The translations under genes were made by a program, and so were the position numbers. The notes beneath the pieces are model-generated. The model saw only the letters and a program-made list of their open reading frames with translations. It was not told the origin of the DNA and did not search any database. A DNA stretch of 64,000 nucleotides from Metapseudomonas otitidis (GTDB lineage: Bacteria; Pseudomonadota; Gammaproteobacteria; Pseudomonadales; Pseudomonadaceae), in assembly GCF_900111835.1 (NCBI RefSeq), contig NZ_FOJP01000007.1, positions 216,336-280,335 on the forward strand, read 5' to 3'. Shown here one piece after another: positions 33,324 to 42,698 of the stretch (within the stretch, counting starts at the first letter, position 1; every line of letters begins with the position of its first letter).

Positions 33324-34973
33324 ATGGACCTCGAACCCCTCCCCTACGACTACCTGATCGTCGGCGCCGGCCCGGCCGGCTGCCTGCTGGCCAACCGGCT
33401 GTCGGCCGACCCGGCCTGTCGCGTGCTGCTGCTGGAAGCCGGCGGGCGCGACAACCACCCGTGGATCCACATTCCCGTGGGCTACCTGTTCTGCATCGGC
33501 AACCCGCGCACCGACTGGTGCCTGCGCACCGAGGCCGAGCCGGGGCTGAACGGCCGTTCCCTGGGCTACCCGCGCGGGCGGGTGCTGGGGGGCAGCTCGT
33601 CGATCAACGGGATGATCTACATGCGCGGCCAGGCGGCGGACTACGACCACTGGGAGGCGCTGGGCAACCCCGGCTGGGGCTGGGGCGAGGTGCTGCCGCT
33701 GTTCAAGCACTGCGAGGACCACTTCGGTGGCGCGTCGGCGCACCACGGCGCCGGGGGCGAGTGGCGGGTGGAGCGGCAGCGCTTGTCCTGGGCGCTGCTG
33801 GAGGCCTTCCGTGCCGCCGCCGGAGAGACCGGCATCGCCCCGGTGGATGACTTCAACACCGGTGACAACGAGGGCTGTGGCTACTTCCAGGTGAACCAGC
33901 GCGGCGGCGTGCGCTGGAACGCCTCCAAGGCCTACCTGCGGCCGGTGCTGGGCCGGCCGAACCTGCGGGTGCTGACCGATGTGGAGGTGGAGCGGGTGGT
34001 GCTCGAAGAGGGCCGCGCCTGCGGCGTGGTGGCGCGCTGGCGGGGCGACCTGTGCAGCTTCGCCGCGCGGGAGGTGGTCCTCGCGGCGGGAGCCATCGGT
34101 TCGCCGACGCTGCTGCAGCGCTCGGGGATCGGCCCGCGCCCGCTGCTGGAGCGCCTCGGCATCGGCGTGCGGCACGAGCTGCCGGGGGTGGGCGGCAACC
34201 TGCAGGACCACCTGCAGCTGCGGCTGATCTACAAGGTCAGCGGCGTGCCGACCCTCAACCAGATGGCCGGCAGCCTGTGGGGCAAGGCCGGCATGGGCCT
34301 GCGCTACCTGCTCAGCCGCAGCGGCCCGCTGGCCATGGCGCCGAGCCAGCTGGGCGCCTTCGCCCGCTCCGGCCCGGAGCAGGAACGGGCGAACCTGGAG
34401 TACCACGTACAGCCGCTGTCCCTGGAGCGCTTCGGCGAGCCGCTGCACCCCTTCCCTGCCTTCACCGCCTCGGTGTGCAACCTGCGTCCGGCCAGCCGGG
34501 GCCGGGTGGACATCCGCGCTGCCGAGGCGAAGGCGTCACCGCTGATCCAGCCGAACTACCTGAGCGAAGAGGAAGACCTGCGGGTGGCCGCCGACGCCAT
34601 CCGCCTGACCCGGCGCATCGCCGCCGCGCCGGCACTGGCGCCGTACCGGCCGGAGGAGTACCTGCCGGGCCCGGCGTTGCAGAGCGAGGCGGAGCTGCGC
34701 CAGGCGGCGGGCGACATCGGCACCACCATCTTCCACCCGGTGGGCACCTGCCGCATGGGCGCGGACCGCGAGGCGGTGGTGGACGCGCGCCTGCGGGTGC
34801 ACGGGGTGCCGGGGCTGCGGGTGGTGGATGCGTCGATCATGCCGACCATCGTGTCGGGCAACACCTGCTCGCCGACGCTGATGATCGCCGAGAAGGCGGC
34901 GCGGATGATCTTGGAGGATCGCCGCTCAAGCGTCCGCCAGCCCGCGCGCAGCGAGCCGGCGACGGTCGGCTAG
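33324..34973 (+). CDS. GMC-family FAD oxidoreductase (choline dehydrogenase-like)
   Basis: Flavoprotein of 549 residues. The N-terminal FAD motif GAGPAG (about 14-19), GMC signature 1 [18 protein letters not shown], signature 2 [15 protein letters not shown] and the catalytic His in HPVGTCRMG are all present. Such enzymes oxidise choline, long-chain alcohols or related substrates; which one is not evident. It lacks betB or alk neighbours. It ends 4 nt inside the convergent znuB gene. Not at this position in P. aeruginosa, so probably a lineage-specific insertion. Confidence 0.85.
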   Translation: MDLEPLPYDYLIVGAGPAGCLLANRLSADPACRVLLLEAGGRDNHPWIHIPVGYLFCIGNPRTDWCLRTEAEPGLNGRSLGYPRGRVLGGSSSINGMIYMRGQAADYDHWEALGNPGWGWGEVLPLFKHCEDHFGGASAHHGAGGEWRVERQRLSWALLEAFRAAAGETGIAPVDDFNTGDNEGCGYFQVNQRGGVRWNASKAYLRPVLGRPNLRVLTDVEVERVVLEEGRACGVVARWRGDLCSFAAREVVLAAGAIGSPTLLQRSGIGPRPLLERLGIGVRHELPGVGGNLQDHLQLRLIYKVSGVPTLNQMAGSLWGKAGMGLRYLLSRSGPLAMAPSQLGAFARSGPEQERANLEYHVQPLSLERFGEPLHPFPAFTASVCNLRPASRGRVDIRAAEAKASPLIQPNYLSEEEDLRVAADAIRLTRRIAAAPALAPYRPEEYLPGPALQSEAELRQAAGDIGTTIFHPVGTCRMGADREAVVDARLRVHGVPGLRVVDASIMPTIVSGNTCSPTLMIAEKAARMILEDRRSSVRQPARSEPATVG

Positions 34974-35755
34974 GTGCGGCGCGGGGCGGCGAAGCTGAGC
35001 AGGAACAGCGCTGCCGCCGAGACCACGATGGACGGGCCGGCGGGGGTGTCCTTGAACCAGGACAGCGCCAGGCCGGCGCACACCGCCACCAGGCCCAGCA
35101 GGCTGGCGCCGACGGCCATCTGCTCGGGGGTGCGGGCGTGGCGCTGGGCAGCGGCGGCGGGAATGATCAGCAGCGAGGTGATCAGCAGCACGCCGACGAT
35201 CTTCATGGCCACGGCGATCACCACGGCGATCAGCAGCATCAGCGCCAGGCGGATGGCGGTGACCGGCAGCCCCTCCACCCGCGCCAGCTCCTCGTGCACG
35301 GTGATGGCCAGCAGCGGCCGCCACAGCGGCACCAGCAGGCCCAGCACCAGGGCGCTGCCGCCGAGGATCCAGGCGAGGTCCGTGGGGCTCACCGCCAGCA
35401 GGTCGCCGAACAGGTAGCCTATCAGGTCCACCCGCACTTCGCTCATGAAACTCAGGGCCACCAGGCCGAGGGACAGGGTGCTGTGGGCGAGGATGCCCAG
35501 CAGGGTGTCCGAGGCCAGCGGCTGGCGCTGCTGGAGGGTCACCAGCAGCACGGCCAGCAGCACGCAGCCGACGGTCACCGCCAGGGTCGGGCTGATGTCG
35601 AGCATCAGGCCCAGGGCGACGCCCAGCAGGGCGGCGTGGGACAGGGTGTCGCCGAAGTAGGCCATGCGCCGCCACACCACGAAGGAGCCGAGCGGGCCTG
35701 CCACCAGGGCCAGCGCAAGGCCGGCGAGCAGGGCGTTGACGAGGAAATCAGCCAT
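34970..35755 (-). CDS. znuB: Zinc ABC transporter permease
   Basis: Inner-membrane protein of 261 residues of the ABC-3 family with about eight helices; motifs [21 protein letters not shown] and [12 protein letters not shown] are typical. Imports Zn2+ handed over by ZnuA, using ZnuC. Start overlaps znuC by 8 nt, so the zur-znuC-znuB operon is tightly coupled. Matches PA5501. Confidence 0.93.
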   Translation of the reverse strand: MADFLVNALLAGLALALVAGPLGSFVVWRRMAYFGDTLSHAALLGVALGLMLDISPTLAVTVGCVLLAVLLVTLQQRQPLASDTLLGILAHSTLSLGLVALSFMSEVRVDLIGYLFGDLLAVSPTDLAWILGGSALVLGLLVPLWRPLLAITVHEELARVEGLPVTAIRLALMLLIAVVIAVAMKIVGVLLITSLLIIPAAAAQRHARTPEQMAVGASLLGLVAVCAGLALSWFKDTPAGPSIVVSAAALFLLSFAAPRRT

Positions 35756-36554
35756 GGTTGCAGTCGGGGCCGTGCGTGTGAACGGGGGTGAAGCGGGTGC
35801 CGGTGGGGAAGCCGGGGCGCTCGATCACTTCGCCGTGGAGGTCGTGTTCGTGGTCGTGGTGATGGTGGTAGACGGCCAGGCTCTGTGCGTCCTTGCCGAA
35901 CAGCTCGACGAAGGCCGGGTCGAAGCTGACCTGCTCGGGGTGGCCGGAGCAGCACACGTGGCGGTTCAGGCACACCACCTGGTCGGTGGTGCTCATCACC
36001 AGGTGCAGGTCGTGGGAGACCATCAACACGCCGCAGCCGAGGCGATCACGCAGCTGGGTGATGAGGCGGTACAGCTCGGCCTGGCCGGCGACGTCGACGC
36101 CCTGCACGGGTTCGTCCAGCACCAGCAGCTCGGGCTCACGCAGCAGGGCGCGGGCCAGCAGCACGCGCTGCAACTCGCCGCCGGAAACGGTCTGCAGCGG
36201 GCTGTCGATCACCTGGGGGGCGCCCACTTCACTGAGGGCGGCGAGCGCCGCGGCGCGGTCGACCCCCGGCACCAGCCGCAGGAAGCGCAGCACGGTAAGC
36301 GGCAGGGTGGCATCCACCTGGAGCTTCTGCGGCATGTAGCCGATGCGCAGGCGCGGCTTGCGCCAGACGCTGCCGCGCTGGGGCTGCAGCAGGCCGAGCA
36401 CGGTGCGCACCAGGGTGGTCTTGCCGGCGCCGTTGGGGCCGATCAGGGTGACGATCTCGCCGGGGCGCAGGGTCAGCCCCACGTCCTGCAGCACCGCCTG
36501 GCCGGCGAAGGTGACGCCGACGCCCTCCAGGCGGATCAGCGCGTCCTGGCTCAT
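35748..36554 (-). CDS. znuC: Zinc ABC transporter ATPase with His-rich tail
   Basis: ATPase of 268 residues: Walker [10 protein letters not shown], signature [14 protein letters not shown], Walker [13 protein letters not shown]. The C-terminal ~40 residues carry [12 protein letters not shown] and end in [10 protein letters not shown], a likely zinc-binding extension. ATG 36554 overlaps the zur stop in ATGA. Matches PA5500. Confidence 0.94.
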   Translation of the reverse strand: MSQDALIRLEGVGVTFAGQAVLQDVGLTLRPGEIVTLIGPNGAGKTTLVRTVLGLLQPQRGSVWRKPRLRIGYMPQKLQVDATLPLTVLRFLRLVPGVDRAAALAALSEVGAPQVIDSPLQTVSGGELQRVLLARALLREPELLVLDEPVQGVDVAGQAELYRLITQLRDRLGCGVLMVSHDLHLVMSTTDQVVCLNRHVCCSGHPEQVSFDPAFVELFGKDAQSLAVYHHHHDHEHDLHGEVIERPGFPTGTRFTPVHTHGPDCNHG

Positions 36555-37051
36555 GCCTTGCCCCGGCAGGTGGCGCACAGGCCGACCACTTCCACGGTCT
36601 GCCCTTCCACGGCGAAGCCGACGGCCTGGGCGCTGGTGATGATGGCCTCGCTGATAGCCGGCTGCTCCAGCTCGATGGCGGTCTGGCACTGGCGGCAGAT
36701 CAGGAACTGGCCCTGGTGGGCTTCGCCGGGGTGGTTGCAGCCGACGAAGGCGTTGAGCGAGGCGATGCGGTGCACCAGGCCGTTCTCCAAGAGGAACTCC
36801 AGGGCGCGGTACACCGTGGGCGGTGCGGCGCGGCGGCCGTCTTCCTCGGTCAGCACGCCGAGGATGTCGTAGGCGCCCAGGGGCTTGTGGCTGGCCCAGA
36901 CCAGCTCCAGCACGCGCTTGCGCAGGGCGGTCAGGCGCAGGCCGTCGCGGGCGCAGAGGGCTTCGGCCTCGGCCAGCGCATCCCGCACGCAGTGGGAGTG
37001 GTCGTGGGGGCGGCAGGCCAGGGGGGCTTGGGTCTTGATCGGCTTGAGCAT
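36551..37051 (-). CDS. zur: Zinc uptake regulator Zur (Fur family)
   Basis: DNA-binding repressor of 166 residues with a winged helix ([25 protein letters not shown]) and metal sites: the CRQC and CATC pairs of the structural zinc site and the regulatory His/Cys set ([15 protein letters not shown]). With zinc bound it represses the divergent znuA and its own zur-znuCB operon. Also called np20 in P. aeruginosa (PA5499). The site between the two start codons is a likely operator. Confidence 0.93.
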   Translation of the reverse strand: MLKPIKTQAPLACRPHDHSHCVRDALAEAEALCARDGLRLTALRKRVLELVWASHKPLGAYDILGVLTEEDGRRAAPPTVYRALEFLLENGLVHRIASLNAFVGCNHPGEAHQGQFLICRQCQTAIELEQPAISEAIITSAQAVGFAVEGQTVEVVGLCATCRGKA

Positions 37052-37074
37052 GGCGGCGACGTTGAGTCAAAGAG

Positions 37075-37090
37075 ACGTTATTCTATTACG
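37075..37090. promoter_or_regulatory. Candidate Zur box between zur and znuA
   Basis: ACGTTATTCTATTACG holds GTTAT/ATTAC, close to the GTTATA-N-TATAAC pattern of Zur operators in gammaproteobacteria. It lies centrally in the 61-bp divergent gap, so one bound dimer could repress both sides. Confidence 0.65.
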
Positions 37091-37112
37091 CCTTTGTGTC
37101 GGAGTCCTCCCC

Positions 37113-38027
37113 GTGTCGCGTCTCGTCCTGCTCGCCCTCCTTGCCTGCCTGGCGCTGCCGGCTGGCGCCGACGTCCGTGTGCTGACCAGCATCAAGCCGC
37201 TGCAGCTGATCGCCGCTGCCGTTCAGGACGGCGTGGGCGAGCCCGAGGTGCTGCTGCCGCCGGGGGCCTCGCCGCACCAGTACGCGCTGCGACCGTCCGA
37301 CGTACGGCGGGTGCGCGAGGTGCCGCTGCTGTATTGGGTCGGCCCGGACCTGGAAGGCTTCCTGCCCAAGGTGATCGCCGGGCGCAGCGCGCCGGCCGTG
37401 GCGGTGCAGGACCTGCCGGGCATGCAGCTGCGTCATTTCGAGGCCCTCGGCCACGACGAGCATGAGCACGAGGACGCCCACGAGCACGACCATGACCACC
37501 GCCCCGGCTCCCTGGACGCGCACCTCTGGCTGCTGCCGGCCAACGCCCGGGTGATCGCTGCCCGCATGGCGGCGGACCTGTCGGCGGCGGACCCGGCCAA
37601 CGCGGCGCGCTACCAGGCCAACCTGAAGGCCTTCGGCGAGCGTCTGGACCAGCTCGACGTTCGCCTCAAGGCCCGCATGGCGGCCGTCAGCGGCAAGCCG
37701 TTCTTCGTCTTCCACGAGGCCTTCGACTACTTCGAGAGCGCCTACGGCCTGCGTCACGCCGGGGTGTTCAGCGTGGCGGCCGAGGTACAGCCGGGTGCCC
37801 GCCACGTGGCGGCGATGCGCGAGCGCCTGCGGGCGGCCGGCCCCAGCTGCGTGTTCAGCGAGCCGCCGGTGCGCCCGCGCCTGGCCGAGACCCTGACCCA
37901 GGGCCTGCCGGTGCGCCTGGCCGAGCTGGACGCACTGGGCATGCAGGTGCCGGTGGCTGCAGGCGGTTACGAGCGCCTGCTGGACGACCTGGCCCAGGGC
38001 CTGGCGGGGTGCCTGGAGGCGCTTTGA
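37113..38027 (+). CDS. znuA: Zinc ABC transporter substrate-binding protein
   Basis: Periplasmic protein of 304 residues with a signal peptide (ALLACLALPAGA) and the ZnuA fold. The first zinc ligand is His in GASPHQYALRPS; a loop rich in His/Asp/Glu (HDEHEHEDAHEHDHDH, near residues 115-130) gathers zinc. Later ligands lie in SLDAHLWL and VFHEAFDYF. GTG 37113 is supported by GGAG 9 nt upstream and the signal peptide. Matches PA5498. Confidence 0.93.
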   Translation: MSRLVLLALLACLALPAGADVRVLTSIKPLQLIAAAVQDGVGEPEVLLPPGASPHQYALRPSDVRRVREVPLLYWVGPDLEGFLPKVIAGRSAPAVAVQDLPGMQLRHFEALGHDEHEHEDAHEHDHDHRPGSLDAHLWLLPANARVIAARMAADLSAADPANAARYQANLKAFGERLDQLDVRLKARMAAVSGKPFFVFHEAFDYFESAYGLRHAGVFSVAAEVQPGARHVAAMRERLRAAGPSCVFSEPPVRPRLAETLTQGLPVRLAELDALGMQVPVAAGGYERLLDDLAQGLAGCLEAL

Positions 38028-38042
38028 GGCGCCCCGGGCCAC

Positions 38043-38051
38043 TTATCCACA
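38043..38051 (+). promoter_or_regulatory. DnaA box upstream of nrdJa
   Basis: TTATCCACA is a perfect match to the strong DnaA box, 16 bp after znuA and 124 bp before nrdJa. DnaA control of ribonucleotide reductase genes is established for E. coli nrdAB; a role here is inferred. Confidence 0.5.
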
Positions 38052-38174
38052 GCGCGTAGCCTGCGCGCGCCCACAAGCCACACCATCGGTCGAGTCGCGA
38101 CGACTTTTCGTTGGTCGACGGTCTAACTTCCTCTCGGGACATCCCCGCCCCGGCGACAGGAGGCTCCGACCCCC

Positions 38175-40310
38175 ATGACCCGCACCGGCTCCCCCGCGAA
38201 GACCCGCCTGCCGCTGCCCTTGCAGGCGGCCTCCGAAGACATCTGGGACAGCAAGTACCGCCTGCGTCGGCGCGACGGTACGCCGCTGGACGACACCCCG
38301 GACCACAGCCTGCAACGGGTGGCCCGGGCCCTGGCCGAGGTGGAGCCGAAGGACGTCGAGCACTGGTACGAGCGCTTCCTCTGGGCCCTGCGCCAGGGTG
38401 CGCTGCCGGCCGGGCGCATCCTCTCCAACGCCGGTGCCCAGGCCCACAAGCCGGCCACCTCGACCATCAACTGCACCGTCTCGGGGGTGATCCATGACGC
38501 CATGGACGACATCCTCGGCAAGGTCCACGAAGCCGGCATGACCCTCAAGGCCGGCTGTGGCATCGGCTATGAGTTCAGCACCCTGCGCCCCCGGGGCGCC
38601 TTCGTTTCCGGTGCCGGGGCGCACACCAGCGGGCCGCTGTCGTTCATGGACGTGTACGACCGCATGTGCTTCACCGTCAGCTCCGCCGGGGGCCGGCGTG
38701 GGGCGCAGATGGCCACCTTCGACATCGCCCACCCGGACGTGCGCGAGTTCATCCGCGCCAAGCGCGAGGACGGCCGCCTGCGCCAGTTCAACCTCAGCCT
38801 GCTGGTGACCGATGCCTTCATGCAGGCCGTGGAGCAGGACGCCGAGTGGCCGCTGGTGTTTCCCCTGCATGCCCGCGAGCTGGACGAGGTGGACCTGGAC
38901 GACCCGGCCCAGGTGCTCTGGCGCGACTGGCCGATCCACGCGGGCTACCAGGTGCGGGAGGACGGCCGGGTGGCCTGCCGCATCTACGGCCGGCTCAAGG
39001 CGCGGCACCTGTGGGACATGGTGATGGCCTCCACCTACGACTACGCCGAGCCGGGCTTCATCCTCATCGACCGGGTCAACGCGCTGAACAACAACTGGTG
39101 GTGCGAGGCGATCCGTGCCACCAACCCCTGCGGCGAGCAGCCGCTGCCGCCCTACGGTTCCTGCCTGCTGGGCTCGATCGACCTGACCCGCTTCGTCGAC
39201 GACCCGTTCACCGACCAGGCGCGGTTCGACTGGGAGCGCTTCCGCGAGGTGGTGAAGGTCTTCACCCGCCTGCTGGACAACGTGGTGGAGATCAACGGCC
39301 TGCCCCTGGCGCAGCAGCGCGAGGAGATCACCGGCAAGCGCCGCCATGGCATGGGCTTCCTCGGGTTGGGGTCGGCGCTCGCCCTGCTCGGCCTGCGCTA
39401 CGGCAGCCCGGAATCCTGCGTGTTCACCGAGGAAGTGGCCCGGGAGATGGCCCTGGTGGGCTGGCAGGCGGCCCTCGACCTGGCGAAGGAGAAAGGCCCG
39501 GCACCGCTGCTGGCGCAGCGCTTCACGGTGACCGAGGCGATGCTCCGGCAGCGCCCGGAGATGGCCACCGACGGCTACAAGGTGGGCGACTCGGTGCCCG
39601 GCAGCGTGCTGCACGCGCGTTACTCGCGCTACATGCAGCGCATCGCCGAGCACGCGCCGGAGCTGGTGGCGCAACTGGCCGAGGTGGGTGCGCGCTTCAC
39701 CCACCACAGCTCCATCGCCCCCACCGGCACCATCAGCCTGAGCCTGGGCAACAACGCCTCCAACGGCATCGAGCCGAGCTTCGCCCACGTCTATTCGCGC
39801 AACCTGATCCGCCCCGGGCGCAAGACCAAGCAGAAGGTCGAGGTGGTCAGCTACGAGCTGCTGGCCTACCGCGCCCTGGTGGACCCGCAGGCGGCGCCCG
39901 GGGCCGAGTCGGCGGGCCATGGCCTGCCGGAGTGGTTCGTCACCGCCGAGGACATCACCCCCGCCCAGCATGTGGACATCCAGGCGGCGGCGCAGAAGTG
40001 GGTCGACTCCTCCATCTCCAAGACCGCCAACGTGCCCACCGACTACCCCTTCGAGGCCTTCAAGGACATCTACCTCTACGCCTGGCGCCAGGGCCTGAAG
40101 GGCTGCACCACTTTCCGCTTCAACCCGGCGGCCTTCCAGGGCGTGCTGGTGAAGGACGCGGACCTGGAGAAGACCCGCTACCGCTTCGAACTGGAGGACG
40201 GCAGCGTGGTGGAGCTGAAGGGCAACGAGGAGGTGGAGTACGACGGCGAGGTGCACACGGCGGCGAACCTGTACGAGGCCCTCAAGGAGGGCTACTACGG
40301 GCGTTACTGA
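38175..40310 (+). CDS. nrdJa: B12-dependent ribonucleotide reductase, large part (NrdJa)
   Basis: Class II ribonucleotide reductase of 711 residues that uses adenosylcobalamin to make deoxyribonucleotides with or without oxygen. Active-site motifs include NCTVSG near residue 98, NPCGEQ near 318 and the glycyl/finger-loop region. ATG 38175 is the sensible start. The C-terminal piece carrying the redox Cys is encoded by the next gene, 12 bp downstream, the same split as P. aeruginosa PA5497/PA5496. No cobalamin riboswitch is visible in the 147-bp leader. Confidence 0.93.
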   Translation: MTRTGSPAKTRLPLPLQAASEDIWDSKYRLRRRDGTPLDDTPDHSLQRVARALAEVEPKDVEHWYERFLWALRQGALPAGRILSNAGAQAHKPATSTINCTVSGVIHDAMDDILGKVHEAGMTLKAGCGIGYEFSTLRPRGAFVSGAGAHTSGPLSFMDVYDRMCFTVSSAGGRRGAQMATFDIAHPDVREFIRAKREDGRLRQFNLSLLVTDAFMQAVEQDAEWPLVFPLHARELDEVDLDDPAQVLWRDWPIHAGYQVREDGRVACRIYGRLKARHLWDMVMASTYDYAEPGFILIDRVNALNNNWWCEAIRATNPCGEQPLPPYGSCLLGSIDLTRFVDDPFTDQARFDWERFREVVKVFTRLLDNVVEINGLPLAQQREEITGKRRHGMGFLGLGSALALLGLRYGSPESCVFTEEVAREMALVGWQAALDLAKEKGPAPLLAQRFTVTEAMLRQRPEMATDGYKVGDSVPGSVLHARYSRYMQRIAEHAPELVAQLAEVGARFTHHSSIAPTGTISLSLGNNASNGIEPSFAHVYSRNLIRPGRKTKQKVEVVSYELLAYRALVDPQAAPGAESAGHGLPEWFVTAEDITPAQHVDIQAAAQKWVDSSISKTANVPTDYPFEAFKDIYLYAWRQGLKGCTTFRFNPAAFQGVLVKDADLEKTRYRFELEDGSVVELKGNEEVEYDGEVHTAANLYEALKEGYYGRY

Positions 40311-40322
40311 GCGGAGGCGGCG

Positions 40323-41009
40323 ATGAGCGTGAAGATCAACCAGCGGATCAAGGGTTTCCAGGTGGTGGACGTGGAGGCCGAGCGCGCCCGCCGCGCCGCC
40401 GAGGAAGCGGCCGCCGTGGTGCAGATGGACGAGACCCTGCAGCGCCCGGAAACCCTGGTGGGGGCGACCTACAAGATCAAGTCGCCGCTGTCGGAGCACG
40501 CGCTGTACGTGACCATCAACGACATCGTCCTCAACCCCGGCACGCCCCACGAGCAGCGCCGGCCCTTCGAGATCTTCATCAACTCCAAGGGCATGGAGCA
40601 CTTCCAGTGGATCGTCGCCCTCACCCGCATCATGTCGGCGGTGTTCCGCAAGGGCGGCGACTGCACCTTCCTGGTGGAGGAGCTGAGCGCGGTGTTCGAC
40701 CCCCGTGGTGGCTACCTCAAGCGCGGCGGGCTGTACATGCCCTCCCTGGTGGCCGAGATCGGCGCCGTGCTGGAACGCCACCTGGTGGCCATCGGCCTGA
40801 TGCAGGGCCCCCAGCCCGACCCGGAGCAGCAGCGCTTCCTCGCCGAAAAGCGCGCCGCCTACGAAGCCAGCCTCGGCACCACCACCGCCGAACCCGGCGA
40901 AGGCTTCCCCCCCGGCGCCCAGCTCTGCGGCAAGTGCAACACCCAGGCCGTCGTCCGCATGGACGGCTGCGCCACCTGCCTCAACTGCGGACACTCGAAA
41001 TGTGGGTGA
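40323..41009 (+). CDS. nrdJb: B12-dependent ribonucleotide reductase, C-terminal part (NrdJb)
   Basis: Protein of 228 residues forming the C-terminal part of class II reductase. It ends in a zinc-ribbon-like set CGKCNT ... GCATCLNCGHSKCG, whose terminal Cys pair reduces the active site. Homologous sequences are one polypeptide with NrdJa in most bacteria. The gene has its own start with GGAGGCGG upstream. The stop is followed at once by a palindrome and tandem repeats. Matches PA5496. Confidence 0.92.
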   Translation: MSVKINQRIKGFQVVDVEAERARRAAEEAAAVVQMDETLQRPETLVGATYKIKSPLSEHALYVTINDIVLNPGTPHEQRRPFEIFINSKGMEHFQWIVALTRIMSAVFRKGGDCTFLVEELSAVFDPRGGYLKRGGLYMPSLVAEIGAVLERHLVAIGLMQGPQPDPEQQRFLAEKRAAYEASLGTTTAEPGEGFPPGAQLCGKCNTQAVVRMDGCATCLNCGHSKCG

Positions 41010-41014
41010 GCCCG

Positions 41015-41036
41015 TTCAAAACGCATGCGTTTTGAA
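41015..41036. repeat. 22-bp perfect palindrome after nrdJb
   Basis: TTCAAAACGCA / TGCGTTTTGAA, 11-bp arms without spacer, 6 bp after the nrdJb stop. The right half begins the first tandem unit. It can form a stem on RNA with a small loop and may serve as a terminator-like end, but no T-run follows. Confidence 0.6.
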
Positions 41037-41370
41037 GGGCGAACGACCGGCCATGGATGGCCGGGCCGGGGTTGAGCTTGGGCAGCGGAGTACCGACAGG
41101 GATGTCTGCGCCTCAGTGGATCTTCACGCCAGACGAGCATGCTTCGCCCCGGCGAACGACCGGCCATGGATGGCCGGGCCGGGGCTGAGCTTGGGCAGCG
41201 GAGCAGCGACAGGGATGTCTGTGCCTGAGCGGATCTTCACGCCAGACGAGCATGCGTTTTGAAGGGCGAACGACCGGCCATGGATGGCCGGGCCGGGGCT
41301 GAGCTTGGGCAGCGGAGCAGCGACAGGGATGTCTGTGCCTGAGCGGATCTTCACGCCAGACGAGCATGCG
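41023..41370 (+). repeat. 113/114-bp tandem repeat, three units
   Basis: Units start with GCATGC at 41023, 41137 and 41250, with a fourth start at 41364; spacings 114, 113, 114. Each unit contains an 8-bp hairpin CCGGCCAT-GG-ATGGCCGG, GAGCTTGGGCAGCGGAG, GACAGGGATGTCTG and TCTTCACGCCAGACGA. Units 1 and 3 open with GCGTTTTGAAGGGC, unit 2 with a variant. Minus-strand open frames reflect the period and lack coding support. There are no unique spacers, so it is not CRISPR. Confidence 0.85.
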
Positions 41371-41618
41371 TGTCCCGGCGAGCACCACCAAAATCGTTAT
41401 GCATGACCGTCGACACCCCGCCATCCCTGGGCTGAAGCCCAGGTACGGTTTGCGGTGTGCCCGAGCTTGGGCAGAGGGATGCGTACGACAGACCGGCAAT
41501 CGCGTGGGCTGAAGCCCTCCTTACGGTCCATCCCGACATGCTCGACAGACCCGGTGCTTAATCCACTCGGACCCGGCACCATGGCCGCTTCGTCATTCCA
41601 CGGAAAGGAGTCACCTGC
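41371..41618 (+). repeat. REP-like hairpins before the DUF4419 gene
   Basis: CCTGGGC-TGAA-GCCCAGG (41426-41443) and GGGC-TGAA-GCCC (41506-41517) share the TGAA loop and GGGCTGAAGCCC core with a copy at 63448-63465. A GAGCTTGGGCAG (41462-41473) echoes the tandem unit. AAAGGAG at 41604-41610 is the ribosome site of the next gene. No gene otherwise. Confidence 0.6.
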
Positions 41619-42698
41619 ATGATCCGTTTCACCCTTTCGGACGTGGCGCAGGGAGCGCGCTATCCACGCCTGCCGGCCGACGCCGTCATGCGTGCGCTGC
41701 TCAATCGGCCGGTGGAAGCGCTGGACTGCATGACCGCCGAACTGCTGGAGGAAGACAACTGCAACGCCTTCGCCAAGGCCGCATGCCGTGCCTTCTATGG
41801 TCACCACCCGCTGGTCATCCGCCCGGACGATATCTGGTTCTGCATCGCCCAGGGCTTCGCGAACCATATGGCCCTGCATGGCGAGCAGTTGCGCCCTGAC
41901 CTGGTGAGCCACCAGGGCAAGAAGACGCTGAGGGTGCTCTGCCCGGACTATCCCTTTGCCGACAAGAGCCGCTGGGTCGAGCTGTTCGGTGACTTCTCCC
42001 GGCAGATCGCCGGGGAGATCCCGCAGTTCTCCGGCTTCATAGTCACGGCCTTCTCCACCACCGGGCCCGTCGAGCAGGCGGCCTTCTCGCTGTGCTGGAT
42101 GGATGCCTTCAGCGGCTACTTCGACTACGAGATGCTGGCCGGTTGCGGCATCCCCGAGATCGAACTGCAGGGCACCGAGGACGACTGGCGCCTGATCATC
42201 GAGCGCTTCACCGCCCTGGAGGGCTACGGCCTGGGCCATTGGGTGGCGAGTCTGAAGCCGGTGCTGGAGGTGATCGCCCGCACCGCGGCCGGCGAGGTGG
42301 ACCGTGCATTCTGGGAGTCCTTCTTCCGCTATCGCAGCGGCTCGGGCCCGTCGGAGCTGACGGGCTGGATCCTGACGCTCTTCCCCTACATCGTCGACAC
42401 GGCCACCGACGCGCTGCGGCCGAACCCCTACCTGGGGGATTGGCAGGTGCGTTTCGAGCGGGCGGGCGTGGCGGCGCTGAGTGGTGACTGGCTGATGGCG
42501 GACCAGGCCCAGGGGCCGGACATGCAGGCCATCCCCAAGAGCCTGGTGAGCGCGGCGCTGCTGATCAATGAGTTCACCATCGGCAAGAAGCGCAATGCAC
42601 GGTTGGTGGGCGGGCTATTCGGCGTGGCCCAGCGCGACGAGGACGGCGCGCTGTACCCCGCCTTCGGCTGGGCGGTGGTGGAAGAGCCGGCCGCCTAG
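41619..42698 (+). CDS. DUF4419 domain-containing protein
   Basis: Cytoplasmic-looking protein of 359 residues. The stretch HHPLVIRPDDIWFCIAQGFANHM, SGFIVTAFSTTGPVEQAAF and CGIPEIELQGTEDDW fit the DUF4419 family, which also occurs in fungi and is of unknown function. AAAGGAG is upstream of the ATG. It overlaps thrB convergently by 4 nt. In P. aeruginosa nrdJb and thrB are adjacent, so this gene and the repeats before it are an insertion. Confidence 0.8.
   Translation: MIRFTLSDVAQGARYPRLPADAVMRALLNRPVEALDCMTAELLEEDNCNAFAKAACRAFYGHHPLVIRPDDIWFCIAQGFANHMALHGEQLRPDLVSHQGKKTLRVLCPDYPFADKSRWVELFGDFSRQIAGEIPQFSGFIVTAFSTTGPVEQAAFSLCWMDAFSGYFDYEMLAGCGIPEIELQGTEDDWRLIIERFTALEGYGLGHWVASLKPVLEVIARTAAGEVDRAFWESFFRYRSGSGPSELTGWILTLFPYIVDTATDALRPNPYLGDWQVRFERAGVAALSGDWLMADQAQGPDMQAIPKSLVSAALLINEFTIGKKRNARLVGGLFGVAQRDEDGALYPAFGWAVVEEPAA

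Noticed and set aside
38028..38174. Cobalamin riboswitch in front of nrdJa
   Set aside because: The 147-bp leader shows no B12-box-like sequence and is too short for a full element.
41023..41370. CRISPR array
   Set aside because: Units are contiguous 113/114-bp copies without unique spacers, and no cas genes are present.
41113..41499. Minus-strand frame encoding a repeated ~38-residue sequence
   Set aside because: The protein repeat only mirrors the 113/114-bp DNA repeat; there is no ribosome site and the sequence resembles spurious frames common in pseudomonad intergenic DNA.
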